This document shows, in pieces, positions 21,048 to 33,268 of a DNA stretch of 64,000 nucleotides. The notes below the pieces were generated by a model. That model saw nothing but the letters and a program-made list of their open reading frames with translations. It did not search any database and was not told where the DNA came from. The DNA is from Cycas panzhihuaensis (lineage: Eukaryota; Cycadophyta). The stretch's first letter is position 1. Every line of letters begins with the position of its first letter. Location of the stretch: NCBI GenBank assembly GCA_023213395.1, contig CM041465.1, positions 137,089,741 through 137,153,740 on the forward strand. Direction: 5' to 3'. A program made the translations under genes and the position numbers.

Positions 21048-24000
21048 AAAGCCACCATAAAAATGAATCATAATATGAATATTCACCTCATTGGCGTATT
21101 ATTATTTTACATAGGCATTTGACATGTCCTCAAGAGTGAAACAAATGGGAAGTCAGAAGGTCGAATCGGGGCATAAGGATGTGGTACACGATGTAGCGAT
21201 TGATTACTACAACAAGCACCTAATGCCCCTGCTCTACTGAAGAAGAAATAGCCCTAAGAAGAGTCTATCACATGAAGAAGACACATAATAACCATTGCCT
21301 ACAGTAGTTCGCAGGTTGCTCATAGCCACACACGAAGAAGATGGTTTGCCCAAACACTGCTCAGTTGGCCCCCAACATTACACCACATCATCACAGTTAA
21401 TGGAGAACGACCATATGCCCATGCCCACTAGATCTGCACAGAAAATACAGCCCAACTAGAGCATGCAGATCTCCCTTGAAGAAATCCATGGAGGAATGAT
21501 AACTGCCTACAAAAAATTTGATGCAACTAAGTTGAATTCGCAAAAGAATTTCTTGAAAGTCTAAAAAGAAAAATTGTACAGAGACGAATTTTCTCAATAG
21601 AATAAAAAGAATTTGTAGGTTTTAGAAAAAAATTAATTATTTTTAATAAATATTTGAGATCTGGTGGTAGGTTGTGTCCGTTATCAAGAGGTCATATGCA
21701 AAGCCCATATGATCGAGGGTTAAGCTGCGAAGGGGACAAACTCTAAAATGGAGTTAATTAAATTGAAACTCTTTTGATTTTGTAATTTTTTTATATGATT
21801 TTTTAAATTTGCCACCTATTTGTTAATGATTGCATAAATTTTCATGGTACACTCGCACATTTTCTTTCATCACTTTTCACTTGTATGCCAAATTCAAGTG
21901 CCACTAGTTGCGTTGGATTTGTTATTTGGAGATAGTCGAAATGAATAGTCACATGACATACTTCAAATAGTGGATGACAAAGAAAGTGAAGGGTAAAGTT
22001 GATGAAAGTGATCAAAACCTCATAAAAGATGAATTTCATAACTGTTTTAAGAAAGATTTTAATATATTATGATGTTTTCAAAGGTTCTTTATAGAATGGT
22101 AATGCTATTTCTACATTTGGATGCAAGAAGTATATTTTGGTTCAAAATTAAGTAAAAAATGCTAATTTATGACAGGTTGAAGGCTCATATTGATAAAATT
22201 TTAATAAATGGGTCATATTCTTTTGATACATGGACATCAATTTTTTCTTTTGCATATATTCATATTTGGTTTAAGGTGATCTAAATACACTTACCAAATT
22301 GTCAAATCACCTAGTTTGATGCATTTTACCTAGTTTATTTGATATATAATCACCACCTGCTATTTCTTATCAAAGCTATCGTTTAGGTATTCAAAGCCAT
22401 CATTTAAGTGTTCAGAGTCACATTTGGATGAGCCATTTATGAAGGAGTTTGTCACATGCACTAGTATATGTATGATTTCTCATTTATTTATATACACACT
22501 TTCCTTCTTTTGTTTAACCTAGTTATCATTTATTACTTGAATCTCGATCACTTCTAATAGGCACTAGTACTTATGCATTTACATGTGATTTACTCTGTTC
22601 TCTTAATCTCTCCATGAACAACTCGCATTTACATCCTTGAGTCTTTGCGAAAACAGTGAAACCTATTCATTTCCATTTAAAAGTCTACTTGAGAACTTGT
22701 TAAGGCCCATCTTAAATATACATCAAAGTCTATTTTTTTTGTTCCAATTTCCATTTTAGGTATGCTTTAGCTCGTTTATCTCTAGTTCTGTCTACATATA
22801 TTGTTCATGTGTGGATACTTATGACTCCTATTTTTTTAGTGAAATCTTATGTACTTACACTACTATATTAATTGCATTAAGGATTTATAAGAAACCTATG
22901 ATTAAAAGCCATAAACCACATTTGTGGATTCTTTTTATCCATGCCCTTCATTATTGTTCTAATTTTATCTATTTTATTGGATCAATAGTTGTATTTATAT
23001 ACAACACAAATTCATAAAAACTACCTTTTACATTTTTACACATCTCAATTGTAATGAAACATCCCATTGAGGCAGAGTAGGGATTGCATACGCAAATATA
23101 GCCATGGTAGGTTGACTCCCTCCAAAGGGATAAAACTTATCTATGTCTTCCCTATCCTCACCATTATCATTGTCCCACAAAGATTAAAAATAGACTATGT
23201 AGTAAGGTTTAGGTCTTATAGATAATTATACGATCTTTTTTGTCTATCCTTGCAATGATTGCATGAAAAATAGTACACAGATCCCATTAACATCAATGTG
23301 GATTTCATAATATTTACACACAATATTTACATCTGCCTTATTCCTCAACTTTATAAAGTATTTACACATTTTTTTCCTAAGTATTTACTTACAAACTTTT
23401 ATTTGCATCTTTTGCCCCTACGATATTTAAATTTTTGTGCCCGCTTTTTTGCATAAGATATGATAACTGTATCTATCTTGATCTTGTTAGTTTGTAGTCT
23501 TTGCAATTCATATATACTTGATTATTTTATGTTAATGATTGGTATTATCGACACCATCAGTTGACCGAATATATCAAGTCACTCACGCATTTATTCCAAC
23601 ATGTTTATCCCAAGCATCGTGGGCTTATACATCTTGGCTTGCGTAATGATAAGCATATACTGTACAATGATAGTAATGATTTTATAAGACCATGTCTAAC
23701 TGTTTAATGCCATGGAAAAATCTCCTTTCTTGCTCTTGAGCATCATATGCTTGACTAAGATAGTCTCAAGTTACATGATTATTTCAATGTGTTATTTGAA
23801 TTATTTGTATATATCTCTATCAAATCCTTTGGTTGCATATTTAATCTACAAGTCATATTCAATGCATAAGTGACTAAAATACCATTTTTTTCAAAGGGGC
23901 TAATTTATTTTTCAAGGAGTCTATATCGAAACAAGTACTTATTTATGCTTTAGTAGTGATATCAATCACTAACAAGGGTCATTTTTAGTTCTACTAGCTC

Positions 24001-24561
24001 TAAAGCATTCTACACTTCCCCCCAAACAAAATGAGTGGCCCTATGGCTATGTTTGGTCTTTATTTGACAATATTTTTAATGACTGAAAGTTAATGTAAAG
24101 TTTCTTTGTAGTTCATGTACTAAAGGGCTCTTTATCCTTCTTAAGTGTCTTATACTTTTTAATACATAACTTGGTCATATAAAGTTAGAATTGAGTGTCA
24201 TTTGAGGCGTTAGGCTCATATTTTAATCCCCTATTGAGTGAATGATCTTTTAAATTTTTTCGAAGTCATTTGATGTAATATTTTATTAACTAAAGTTGAT
24301 GCTAATTTTAGACTTCCTACAAGATGACCCTTAAATAAATATAACAAAAATTTAGTTTGTAATCATCATTAATATAAAAATATTGCTTTGGAGGAGGTTA
24401 AGTCCCAATTAGGACACTTGTGCATGTCTTAAAGATGAAAAAGGACAAGTTTTATTTATGATTTTAAGTGTCTTTATTACCTTGTTTAAATGATTTTTAA
24501 TATTTTTTTTCAAGCACTTTACTTTTTTAAATAATTTATTTTTAAGGTAATTTTCTTCATT
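21048..24561. other. AT-rich stretch without genes; right part is the copia C leader
   Basis: No long frame or LTR end seen. The first 500 bases (21048-21600) are less AT-rich and unclassified. From about 24190 to 24561 the sequence is collinear with 35330-35697, the leader of copia D (shared blocks CCTCTATTGAGTG, AAGTCCTAATT/AAGTCCCAATT and the run before ATGGC), so that part is leader. The 5' LTR of copia C was not found and is probably lost. A block near 21880-21940 resembles 31565-31625. Confidence 0.5.
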
Positions 24562-27500
24562 ATGGCCTCAAATATAAGTAATGTAATGGTGCCAAAGTTT
24601 AATGGTACTAACTTTTTGAATTGGAGTAGAAGAATGAAACCCATTTTTACATCTAAGCATATGTGGGAATTGATTAAAACAGGTTATGGAGCACTTGAAG
24701 CCAATACCACTTAAGACCAAAATATGACCTATAAGGAGAATGAAAAGTAGGATAATGGAGCTTTTATGTTTATCTAATGTGCATTGGAGGATTATATTTT
24801 TCCAAGGGTGAGTGAAACATCTACATCAAAAGAAGTATGCAATGTATTGAAGACCACTTATGAAGGAGCAACTACATCAATACTCCAAATATTGAGGAGT
24901 AAGTTTGAGAAATGAATGACTTCATAACAAAAATCTAAGACCTAGTCAATCAAATAAAGGCTTTAGGAGAAGCTATTACCGAGTAAAGAGTGGTCGAGAA
25001 GATCTTAAGATGTGTTAGTAATATTAAAATATTTAGGATGGTTGCCATAAGTATTGAGATCTCTAAGGACCTTACTACCCTCAAAATTGATTAATTGAGT
25101 GTAATGCTACATGTTGTTGAGGAGAAAAAAGGGAGAAGCAAATTTCTAGAGCATGTATTTACCAGTAAGGTAAATATAATGGCTATTTTTTAAGGGCAAA
25201 GTTCTAAGGGAAGAAGATAATCTCCTAGAAGAAGAGGTCAATGACCTATAATCAAAATTAATTTTATCGAAGACAAGATTAAGCTTATCAAGGGCAAGGA
25301 TAATATCATCAAGGATAAATCCATTTTCATCAAGGTCAAAATCAATTTCAAAGTCAAGGGTAAAGATATTTTCAAGGCTAATTTAATTAAGGCAACAGAC
25401 AAAATTATGGACCCTAAGGAAGAGGTAAAGGCCAAAGTCAAAGAGGTAGAAACCAAAGATAAAGAGGAAGAAGTCATAAGGGTGGATGAACAATCCAATG
25501 TTCTTATTACTATAAAAGTGAGCACTTAGAAGAAAATTATTTTACAAAAAGATTTAATTTACAAAGGGGGACTTTTAATATAACTATTGAAGAAAGGAAA
25601 AATGAAAGACTTTTTCTATAAAGTTTAATGGCAAATGAGGAAGAAGGCAATTGGTATAAAGACTTAGGATGTTCTACCTACATGATACATAGAGAAGAGT
25701 GGTTGAAAGAATTGGATAACACCAAAAGAAGTAATATTATGTTTAGTGACAATACTACTCAAGTTGTAGTTGGCAAAGGAAATATTTCCATACAAACAGA
25801 TTTTGGAGAAATAAGGTGTATTAATAATATACTTTAGATCCCAGTACTAAAAAAATAATTGTTATAAACATGACAAATGATAGAGCAAAAGTAAAAGGTA
25901 ATATTTGACAATGGAGAATGCACAATCAAAGATAAGCCAAGGAATAAAGTAATAATGGCTAAGGGACAAATGACTAGTGATAAATTATTCAAATTAATTA
26001 TCCCCCCAATTGATTATTATGCCTTAAATGTTTCAACCAATATGGATAATAAAACATGACTCAAAAGACTTAGCCATATGAACTATAATAGTTTGGACTT
26101 AATGAAAAAGATGGAAATGGTGATAGGACTACCTAATATTAAACATGATCAGGAATTGTGTGAAGAGTGTATACTTAGTAAACAATAAAGGGACAGATTC
26201 TTTAATGAAAGTTATAGGGCCAATGGACCTCTTTAATTAGTATATACAGATTTATGTGGTTTAATGGATGTGGCTTTACTTAGAGGACTCTAGTGTTTCA
26301 TGATATTCAATGATGATTTCATAAGGATAATTTAGATTTTTTTTCTCAAGTTCAAGTTAGATGCACTCTAATGTTTCGTTGGCTTCAAAAGTATGGTTGA
26401 AAGATAAAGTGGAGTTAAAATTTTAACCTTAAGATTAGATAATAAGGGAGAATTTATTTTAAATAATTTTAAAGATTATTGTAAATATTTTTGAGATAAG
26501 AAAATAACTCATAAATCCCTACATGCCTCAACAAAATAGGGTTGCAGAAAGAAAGATCAAGACTATTATTAAGATGGCAAGAAGTATATTTAAGGATAAG
26601 CATCGAGGCAATGAATATTGGGCATAAGATATATATATAATTATTTATTTGTTACATAAGTATACCACTAAAGTAGTGAGATGGGTTGCACCTGTAAAAG
26701 CTTTGATATGTTACAATCCAAGTATTAAACACTTAAGAGTTTTTGGATGCATAGTTCATGCACATATCCTAGAATAAAAGAGGACAAAATTAAATGATAA
26801 AGAGTACCAAGTGGATATTTATAAGATATAGTGACGCTTCTAAATCCTATAAACTTTATGATCAAAGAGGCAAAAGAATTATTATGAGTAGGGATGTCAT
26901 CTTCAAAGAAGATGAATTCTATTAAGAAGAAGTTACTAAAAAAGACAGGTAAAAAGATCATGGTTAAAGTGGACTTTAACTCAAGTGGTATAAATGTACC
27001 TAATGTAAATAAAACAAGACCCTCTACTTCAAATCAAAGGGTCTCTAAATGGATATAAAGGGCTCATAACCCTCAAAACATCTTAAACAATAAATTTAAG
27101 AGAAGAACTACAAGATCTAAAAGGAGGAACTTTCTATTTATGACTTAAGTTATGGAGTCTAATGAGCCTCATAACTTTGAAGAGGAAAATAATCAAGATG
27201 AATTAAAGAAAATAATAGAGGAAGAGTATAATACCTTAGTGAAAATTAATATATCGAAGTTAATAGATTTGCCACATAGTAGGAATGATATTAGAATAAA
27301 ATAGGTTTATAAGACCAAGTATAAATCAGATATGCCTATTAATAAATATAAAATAAGAAAAGACTATGCTCAAATTGAGGGCATAAATTCTAATGAGACA
27401 TTCATACTTATTGCAAGGTTAGAAATAGTTAGGTTAATCACAGCCTTAGCTACATAATAATATTGGATAATACATCAAATGGATGTGAAAAGTGCCTTCT

Positions 27501-29081
27501 TGAATGGCTATGTAGATGAGAAGATTTATTTTCAACAACCCAAGGGGTTTGAAGTGAAAGGAGAAGAAGACAAGGTCTACAAACTTTAAAAGGCCTTATA
27601 GGGACTTAAGTAAGCACCTAGAGCATGGTACTTTATGATTGATAAGTATTTTAAAGATAAAGGATTTCAAAGAAGCCAATCAGGCCCTGATTTATATATA
27701 AAATGGAAGGAAGCTTAGTACTAATTATGGGATTATACGTGGATGTCCACATATATATTAGGAACTATGATCACTTATCCTAAAAGTTTAAGAAATATAT
27801 GTGCAAAGAATATGAGATGACAGAACTGGGACTTATGCATTGCTTCTTAGGCATAGAAGTATGATAGGATGAAAATGAGATATTTGCTTTCTAAAGGAAA
27901 TACACATTAGATATATTGCACAAGTTTAATATTAGTAGTCGTAAGCCATTTACAATACCAGTAGAGGTTGGGTTGAAATTGTCCAAGTTTGAGGAATTAG
28001 AATTAGTTGATCCTATACTTTATAGGTAATTAATTGGGAGCTTAATTTACTTGACTTCAACTTGACTAAACATCATGTATGCAATCAATGCAGTTTCTAG
28101 ATTTATGCATCAAATTAAGCTAAAACATTAGCAAGTAACTAAAAGGATTCTCAGGTATCTCAGAGGTGCTATTAGATATAGGTTACATTATAGGTCATCA
28201 GGGGATTATAGGCTGATTGGCTATATATATTTAGAATGGGTAGGTTTTATAGATGAAAGGAAATCTACTTCAAGATATATATTAAGTTTGGTTTTAACAA
28301 CAGTAACATAGAGTTCAAAGTAGCAAGTAATAATATCTATTTCTACTGCAATAACATAGTATAAAGCAACTATAATAGGAGTTTGTGAGATAGTTTAGCT
28401 TAGAAGATTCTTCAAGATTTATAGGAAAAATAGGTTGGTCCCCCATGACGGGGTTAATGTTCCTCACCTAACTCCCACCTTGGAAACATGTGAGTGCACA
28501 CTTCTTCATGGTAAATAAGGCAAGATTATTTTATTGTGTATTATTATTATTTTATATTATTTTAAATTGGAAGTTGAGGAGGTTTCCCTCCTTTCTCAAA
28601 AGTATATATCTTATGGGGTTGTAAACCCTAGTATTCATCAACACCACCAACTATTAGAAATCTGATGTATTCTCTTCATAATGGGTTAATACAATGTTAC
28701 TTCACAAGTGTACTTTGAATATGGCTTGAGTTACATGATTTCACCTGCTACTTTGAGCAATTCGAACATGTTATCAGAGTTGTGATCAAATTCTAACATG
28801 GTATCAGAGTACTTTGGTAAATTCTAACATCCCATAGTTACTTTATGATAATTAAAGCACCATTCAGAGATTAGAAATCTAATGTTTCATGTTAGGATAA
28901 AGCACCTTAAAACACTATCATTTCATCAAAGAGTTGGTATAGCAAGGTGAATTAAAATTAGTTTATTGCAATATAGAAGAACATATGACAAACATATTCA
29001 TAAAGGCACTTGGTAAAATAAAGTTTATTAAGTTTAGAGATAAACTTGGAATTTTTCCAAATAGGCATTATGGGGGAGAAA
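24562..29081 (+). pseudogene. copia C gag-pol, interrupted
   Basis: Copia order on the forward strand. Gag from ATG 24562: VPKFNGTNFLNWSRRMKPIF. A Gln/Gly-rich linker (25230-25480) precedes a knuckle remnant. Protease near 25665 reads DLGCSTYMIHREEW (Ser to Leu in the active site). Integrase has LSHMNYNSLDLMKK, CEECILSK, VYTDLCG and NRVAERKIKTI. RT has MDVKSAFLNGYVDEKIYFQQ; its catalytic box near 27735 reads LYVDVHI instead of YVDD. The RNase H segment is split by an LTR at 28446-28829 and resumes with the copia C-terminus (IFIKALGKIKFIKF) and a purine tract ATGGGGGAGAAA. Dozens of stops. Same family as copia D. Confidence 0.85.
28446..28829 (+). mobile_element. small LTR insertion with tripled LTR-end/primer-site junction
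   Basis: A 384-base insertion with TG...CA ends (TGACGGGG, TTCTAACA) in the RNase H frame of copia C, flanked by an imperfect duplication (CCCCA left, TCCCA right). Its middle (TATGGGGTTGTAAACCC, then TTCATCAACACCACC) resembles the copia C/D LTRs. The last 70 bases hold three copies of the LTR end (28761-28768, 28791-28798, 28822-28829), the first two each followed by a primer site (TGTTATCAGAGT, TGGTATCAGAGT). It is a solo LTR with a duplicated junction, or a collapsed mini element. Confidence 0.65.
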
Positions 29082-29365
29082 TGATTGAATAATGCCCATA
29101 TCGGGACATGTATCCACCTTGTGGAGATTACCACATTGGGATTATAACTTAGATCGATGGAGATATTATTGTGGCAGCATGTCAGGTGTTTATCAATGGC
29201 AATCAGCAATAGACCTTAAGAGATATGTTAAATCTCTCTTCGTCCCACTTATTTATTCAAGGGGTCTAAAGACCCTAGGGTTTATCAACACCACTATTCT
29301 TATGGAATGTTGGTAGTGCCCGATCTTGCATTTTATTCTACTCCCTTTCTCTCTTGATTCCATCA
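29082..29365 (+). repeat. 3' LTR of copia C
   Basis: 284 bases, start TGATTGAATAATGCCC and end TTCCATCA, directly after the purine tract. It matches the copia D LTRs (GAATAATG start, TATCAACACCACTATTCT block, CTCCCTTTCTC block) but is about 50 bases shorter through internal deletion. Confidence 0.8.
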
Positions 29366-29412
29366 ATACATATTATATATTATTAATAGATTTATTTTTT
29401 AATGTAATATTA

Positions 29413-29861
29413 TGTTAAAATATTATTTTTTATGGTTATTGATATAATATTGATATAGTGATGATTGATTAATGTGAAAGGTTCTCTAATACATAATCTG
29501 ATAGATTGATGTAATAATGAAATATAATTAGATGATGATATGGTGACATTTCTATATAAGGGTAACATATATTAAAAAGAAAATTAAATCACCTCCTCCT
29601 CCTTACATGGATAAGATGACTTACCATGTGGATCATTGATTATTTTTTCTTAGTATAAGATCTCATCTATATTTAGAGGTCATTTTTTCATTTATGGGTT
29701 TTTACACTAAACATAGTATCACATGTGGTGTCTGTATAATTGACCCTTTTCTCTTAGCCTTATTCATTTATTGTGTTTATTATATGCTTAATTGATCATA
29801 CAATTATATTTTCTTTTGCTTGATTATAGCCTTATACATAAGTTATTTTAGAAAATTTAAA
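29413..29861 (+). repeat. left LTR of element X
   Basis: 449 bases starting TGTTAAAATATT and ending GAAAATTTAAA, followed at 29862 by TGGTATTAGAGTT. Shared with the right LTR: GTGATGATTGATTAAT, GATAAGATGACTTACCAT, AAACATAGTATCACAT blocks, in order. Confidence 0.8.
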
Positions 29862-32800
29862 TGGTATTAGAGTTAAGGTGAAGTACAGGGCACATGTAAA
29901 GATCCAATTGAGATGTTAAATCATAGTTGCATAATAAAAGTAAAAAACAAGCCAACTAGTAAAATGTTGAAGTCCATACATACATGGTGATGATCTTTGT
30001 CATCTGGGGATAATCCATGGATGCGTTATGAGAGCCAATACTAAACCAAAAGTGAGTGAGTATCATAATCCAATATCAAACTAATTTGATAAGTAAAAAA
30101 CTAGGATATAATGAGGAGATGTGACTATATATTAATGGTAAGATAAAAGTGTTAAAGTTATGACAATAGTAAAAACTTGATTATTTCATTGATATGGACA
30201 ATTATTTATGTACGTAGACCTATACTCTAGATATATAGAATTTTATCAAGTTAATAATAATATGGAGAAGATTCTACGCTACTTAAAAACACCAAAACAT
30301 GCCTACATAACCTATTAAATTGAGAGAGAGTTGATACAAGAGACATGTATAACTGTAGATATAGTGTTTGAAATTGATTTAGTCTTGTGGATGTTGTTGC
30401 AAGCATTCAAATGGGGATTCACTACCACATCAAACAGTTTCCCTGGTATCTTAATGTGATTGTTCCCTATTGAATTTGTTACAGTATGAGATTAATTAGT
30501 GTTGATAGGTACGAAGTAAGAAATTAAGTATTTGAGTCTTATATTAATATGTTGAATTTATTATTGTTGTTGTTGTATTATTGAGTTGCTTACAAAAATT
30601 TCTATGAGGGGGCATTATTCAATATGTTTACGGAGACAAATTTGATACTAGGGTTTGAGGTGATAGTATATGGGCACATAGATATTATGAAGATATTGTA
30701 GGTTGTAGAATATTATTGAGCATCACCATAGACATCATAAATAAGGGTCATTTATGTAAGGTTACAAACTAAATAAGGATGCTTATTAATAAAGTTTTGG
30801 GTAGAGAATATATATATCATTTTGTATTGATCTAATTTATCATGATGGTCTCATGAGAGATCTCCTTAAGTGGAGTTTAGAAATCTAGTGAAATCATCAG
30901 AGTCTAAAATTTAGCTAATGAGTATTATCAACATGCACATTGAAGAAATAAATAGATAAAGTCCTATTAAGGCAAGCATTTTTTCAATCTATTATTTGAG
31001 GTTTCCTAACAAAAATGAAGTTGCCCAATGCCATTAGTTCTAATTTGCCATACAAGTTTAAAAGGTGAATCTACAGGCATTGCATCCAAAAATGCATATG
31101 CCCATAGGTTTGTAACCTGACACATCGAAAATTTACTCACACATCACTTTGAAACACTCATGGAAGAAATTACATGGAGCTCAACTAAAAATACTCACAC
31201 CCATAAAAGAAATCAACATAAATTCACCACCTATTGTTCCTCCATAATTATAAATGCATAAATCTTTTTAGATGGCACTGATTATATAAAGAGAACTATA
31301 GAGATATTAGCCAAAAAATTGTCATAGAGAAATCCTAAATGACAACATAACAATATGATGTCAAATTTATTTTTTGTAATGTTTTGATGATATTGCATAA
31401 AATTGGATATTTGTGTGAAGTCCGCCCAAGTCCCCTTCATAAACCCATATGGTCACATGGAATGAATAACATGACCACAAGTTAAATGATGAAGGTGCTT
31501 AACATCATTTGTTGATATGTTTCAATTTTTATATGACATACTACTTTTCATTGCATAACTTCTTTATACGAAACCAAATTTGAGTGCTATCAATTGCATT
31601 GGAAAGAAGATTTAGATAAAATCACAACAAATAGTTGCAAGGTATATTTTGGAGATCACATCATGGAAATTTTAATAGGTAAAGTTGAGCAAGTTATTTT
31701 TTGCATACTAAAAGGTTAATTTTTTTAGTAGTTTGAGATATGATTTAGCATTTTTTTTATTGATTTTAAAAGATCATGAGTATGTAATGATGAAAATAAA
31801 AGTGTAATGATAAATTTAGATATATATTTTATTGTAAAGTTGTGAAAAGTGACACATTAAGACTCATTTATGATATATTAGAGGTTAAAAATTTAAAAAT
31901 TTTCATTGTGAAGCATGCAAGAACTTGAAATAATGATAACAAATACATCTTGGGCTTGATGTTGATCCCATAAATGAAATGACGCATGGTTGATGGAATA
32001 ATGACCAATCACTTGGTTTAACACATGATTGCATAAAAGACAATAAGCACCTATTAGTTTATTTAAATGAATTAAATGATGAAAAAGGGATAAAGGACAC
32101 CACTTGGTTATTTGAGAGAACTTGGAAGTTTGATTATTGATTGAGAAAAGCTATTTGGTTGAATTATAATTAAGTTTGCCACTTGATATAATATGTGGAG
32201 GAGTCTTGTAAGCTTGTTTATTTAAAAAATTGATAATAATGAATGTAAATTATTTATAAAACTAGGTTCAACTATTGAGCAATCCAACTAATATATGTTT
32301 TTACAATTAGAATTCTTATCATCCCATACGACAAGAGATATAGAAATACATTTTACATATTACCTTCTTACAGTTAGCTTGATAGGCCAAGTGGTATGAC
32401 CCATTCCTAGAGTTGGTTGTTTTGAGAAAAGTTATTTGAGTGATTTATTATAAAATAAAGTTATATAGGGTTAAGTTTTCCTATATCTCATAAACAAAAT
32501 GCGAGAAAATATTCATGAATTACTCTTATTGCAATATATTTCACTAATTATAATATGCTATATTTGTTTCTGTAAAGCTAATGAACCATATATAAGAAAT
32601 GCTTCTTAGATAACTAATGATTGTAGTAGCTAATTGCCCATCTATTTTAGTGGATGGTTGTTATTTTATATGAATATTAGTTTTTAGTTTTATTAATGAG
32701 TTTATTTTATAGCTTACGAGTGGAAGATATGAAATTATTAAGATAAAAGTTTAGATATTATGATAAGTTAAGAATCATGCTTATTTGATTATTAGTTTAC

Positions 32801-32932
32801 AGATGGTAGTGTGATATAGTTTTATGATATGAGATGTAATTTACTTATAGGAGATAAGTTTAGGAAACAGAGGTTTGATAATTGATGCTTATAGGTAATA
32901 TAAATATATAAATGAGCAAATGATCTAGCATG
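29862..32932 (+). other. interior of element X, no gene recognised
   Basis: AT-rich with stops in all frames. One short segment near 30270-30310 reads MEKILRYLKTPKHAYITY, faintly like a copia RNase H (the RYLKG motif), but I would not call a gene on it. A block near 31565-31625 resembles 21880-21940. Nothing else identifiable. Confidence 0.45.
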
Positions 32933-33268
32933 TGTTGGAATAATGTCCGTTGGAGCTTGTATTCGCCTAGGGTCTGTTACCCATATTGGAGAGATAACCA
33001 AGATATTAATAGAGATATTATTGTGACTCTTTGTCAGAGCCTAGCCATACATAACTGCACATTGTCAGATATTGGCATCATCCATTCTGATATTTACCAA
33101 CGTTAGTCAATGGTAAATATTGAGCGGTGTGCCACATCTTACTCATATCCCATTTATTTAGCTATGGGGTTCAAACACCTTGGTGTTCATCAATACTATC
33201 ATTCTATCATATTATTGATTTGCTCTCTTCTACATTTTCCATGCTCCCTCTATCCCATAATTTCATCA
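32933..33268 (+). repeat. 5' LTR of copia D
   Basis: 336 bases, TGTTGGAATAATGTCC to TTTCATCA. Matches 38830-39165 over its full length, including the GGAGAGATAACCAAGATATT and CATCAATACTATCATTCTAT regions. Confidence 0.85.

Noticed and set aside
25238-25525. Reverse-strand hydrophobic open frame of 95 codons
   Set aside because: It is antisense to the Gln/Gly-rich Gag linker; the Leu/Ser/Ile-rich product follows from the repeat.
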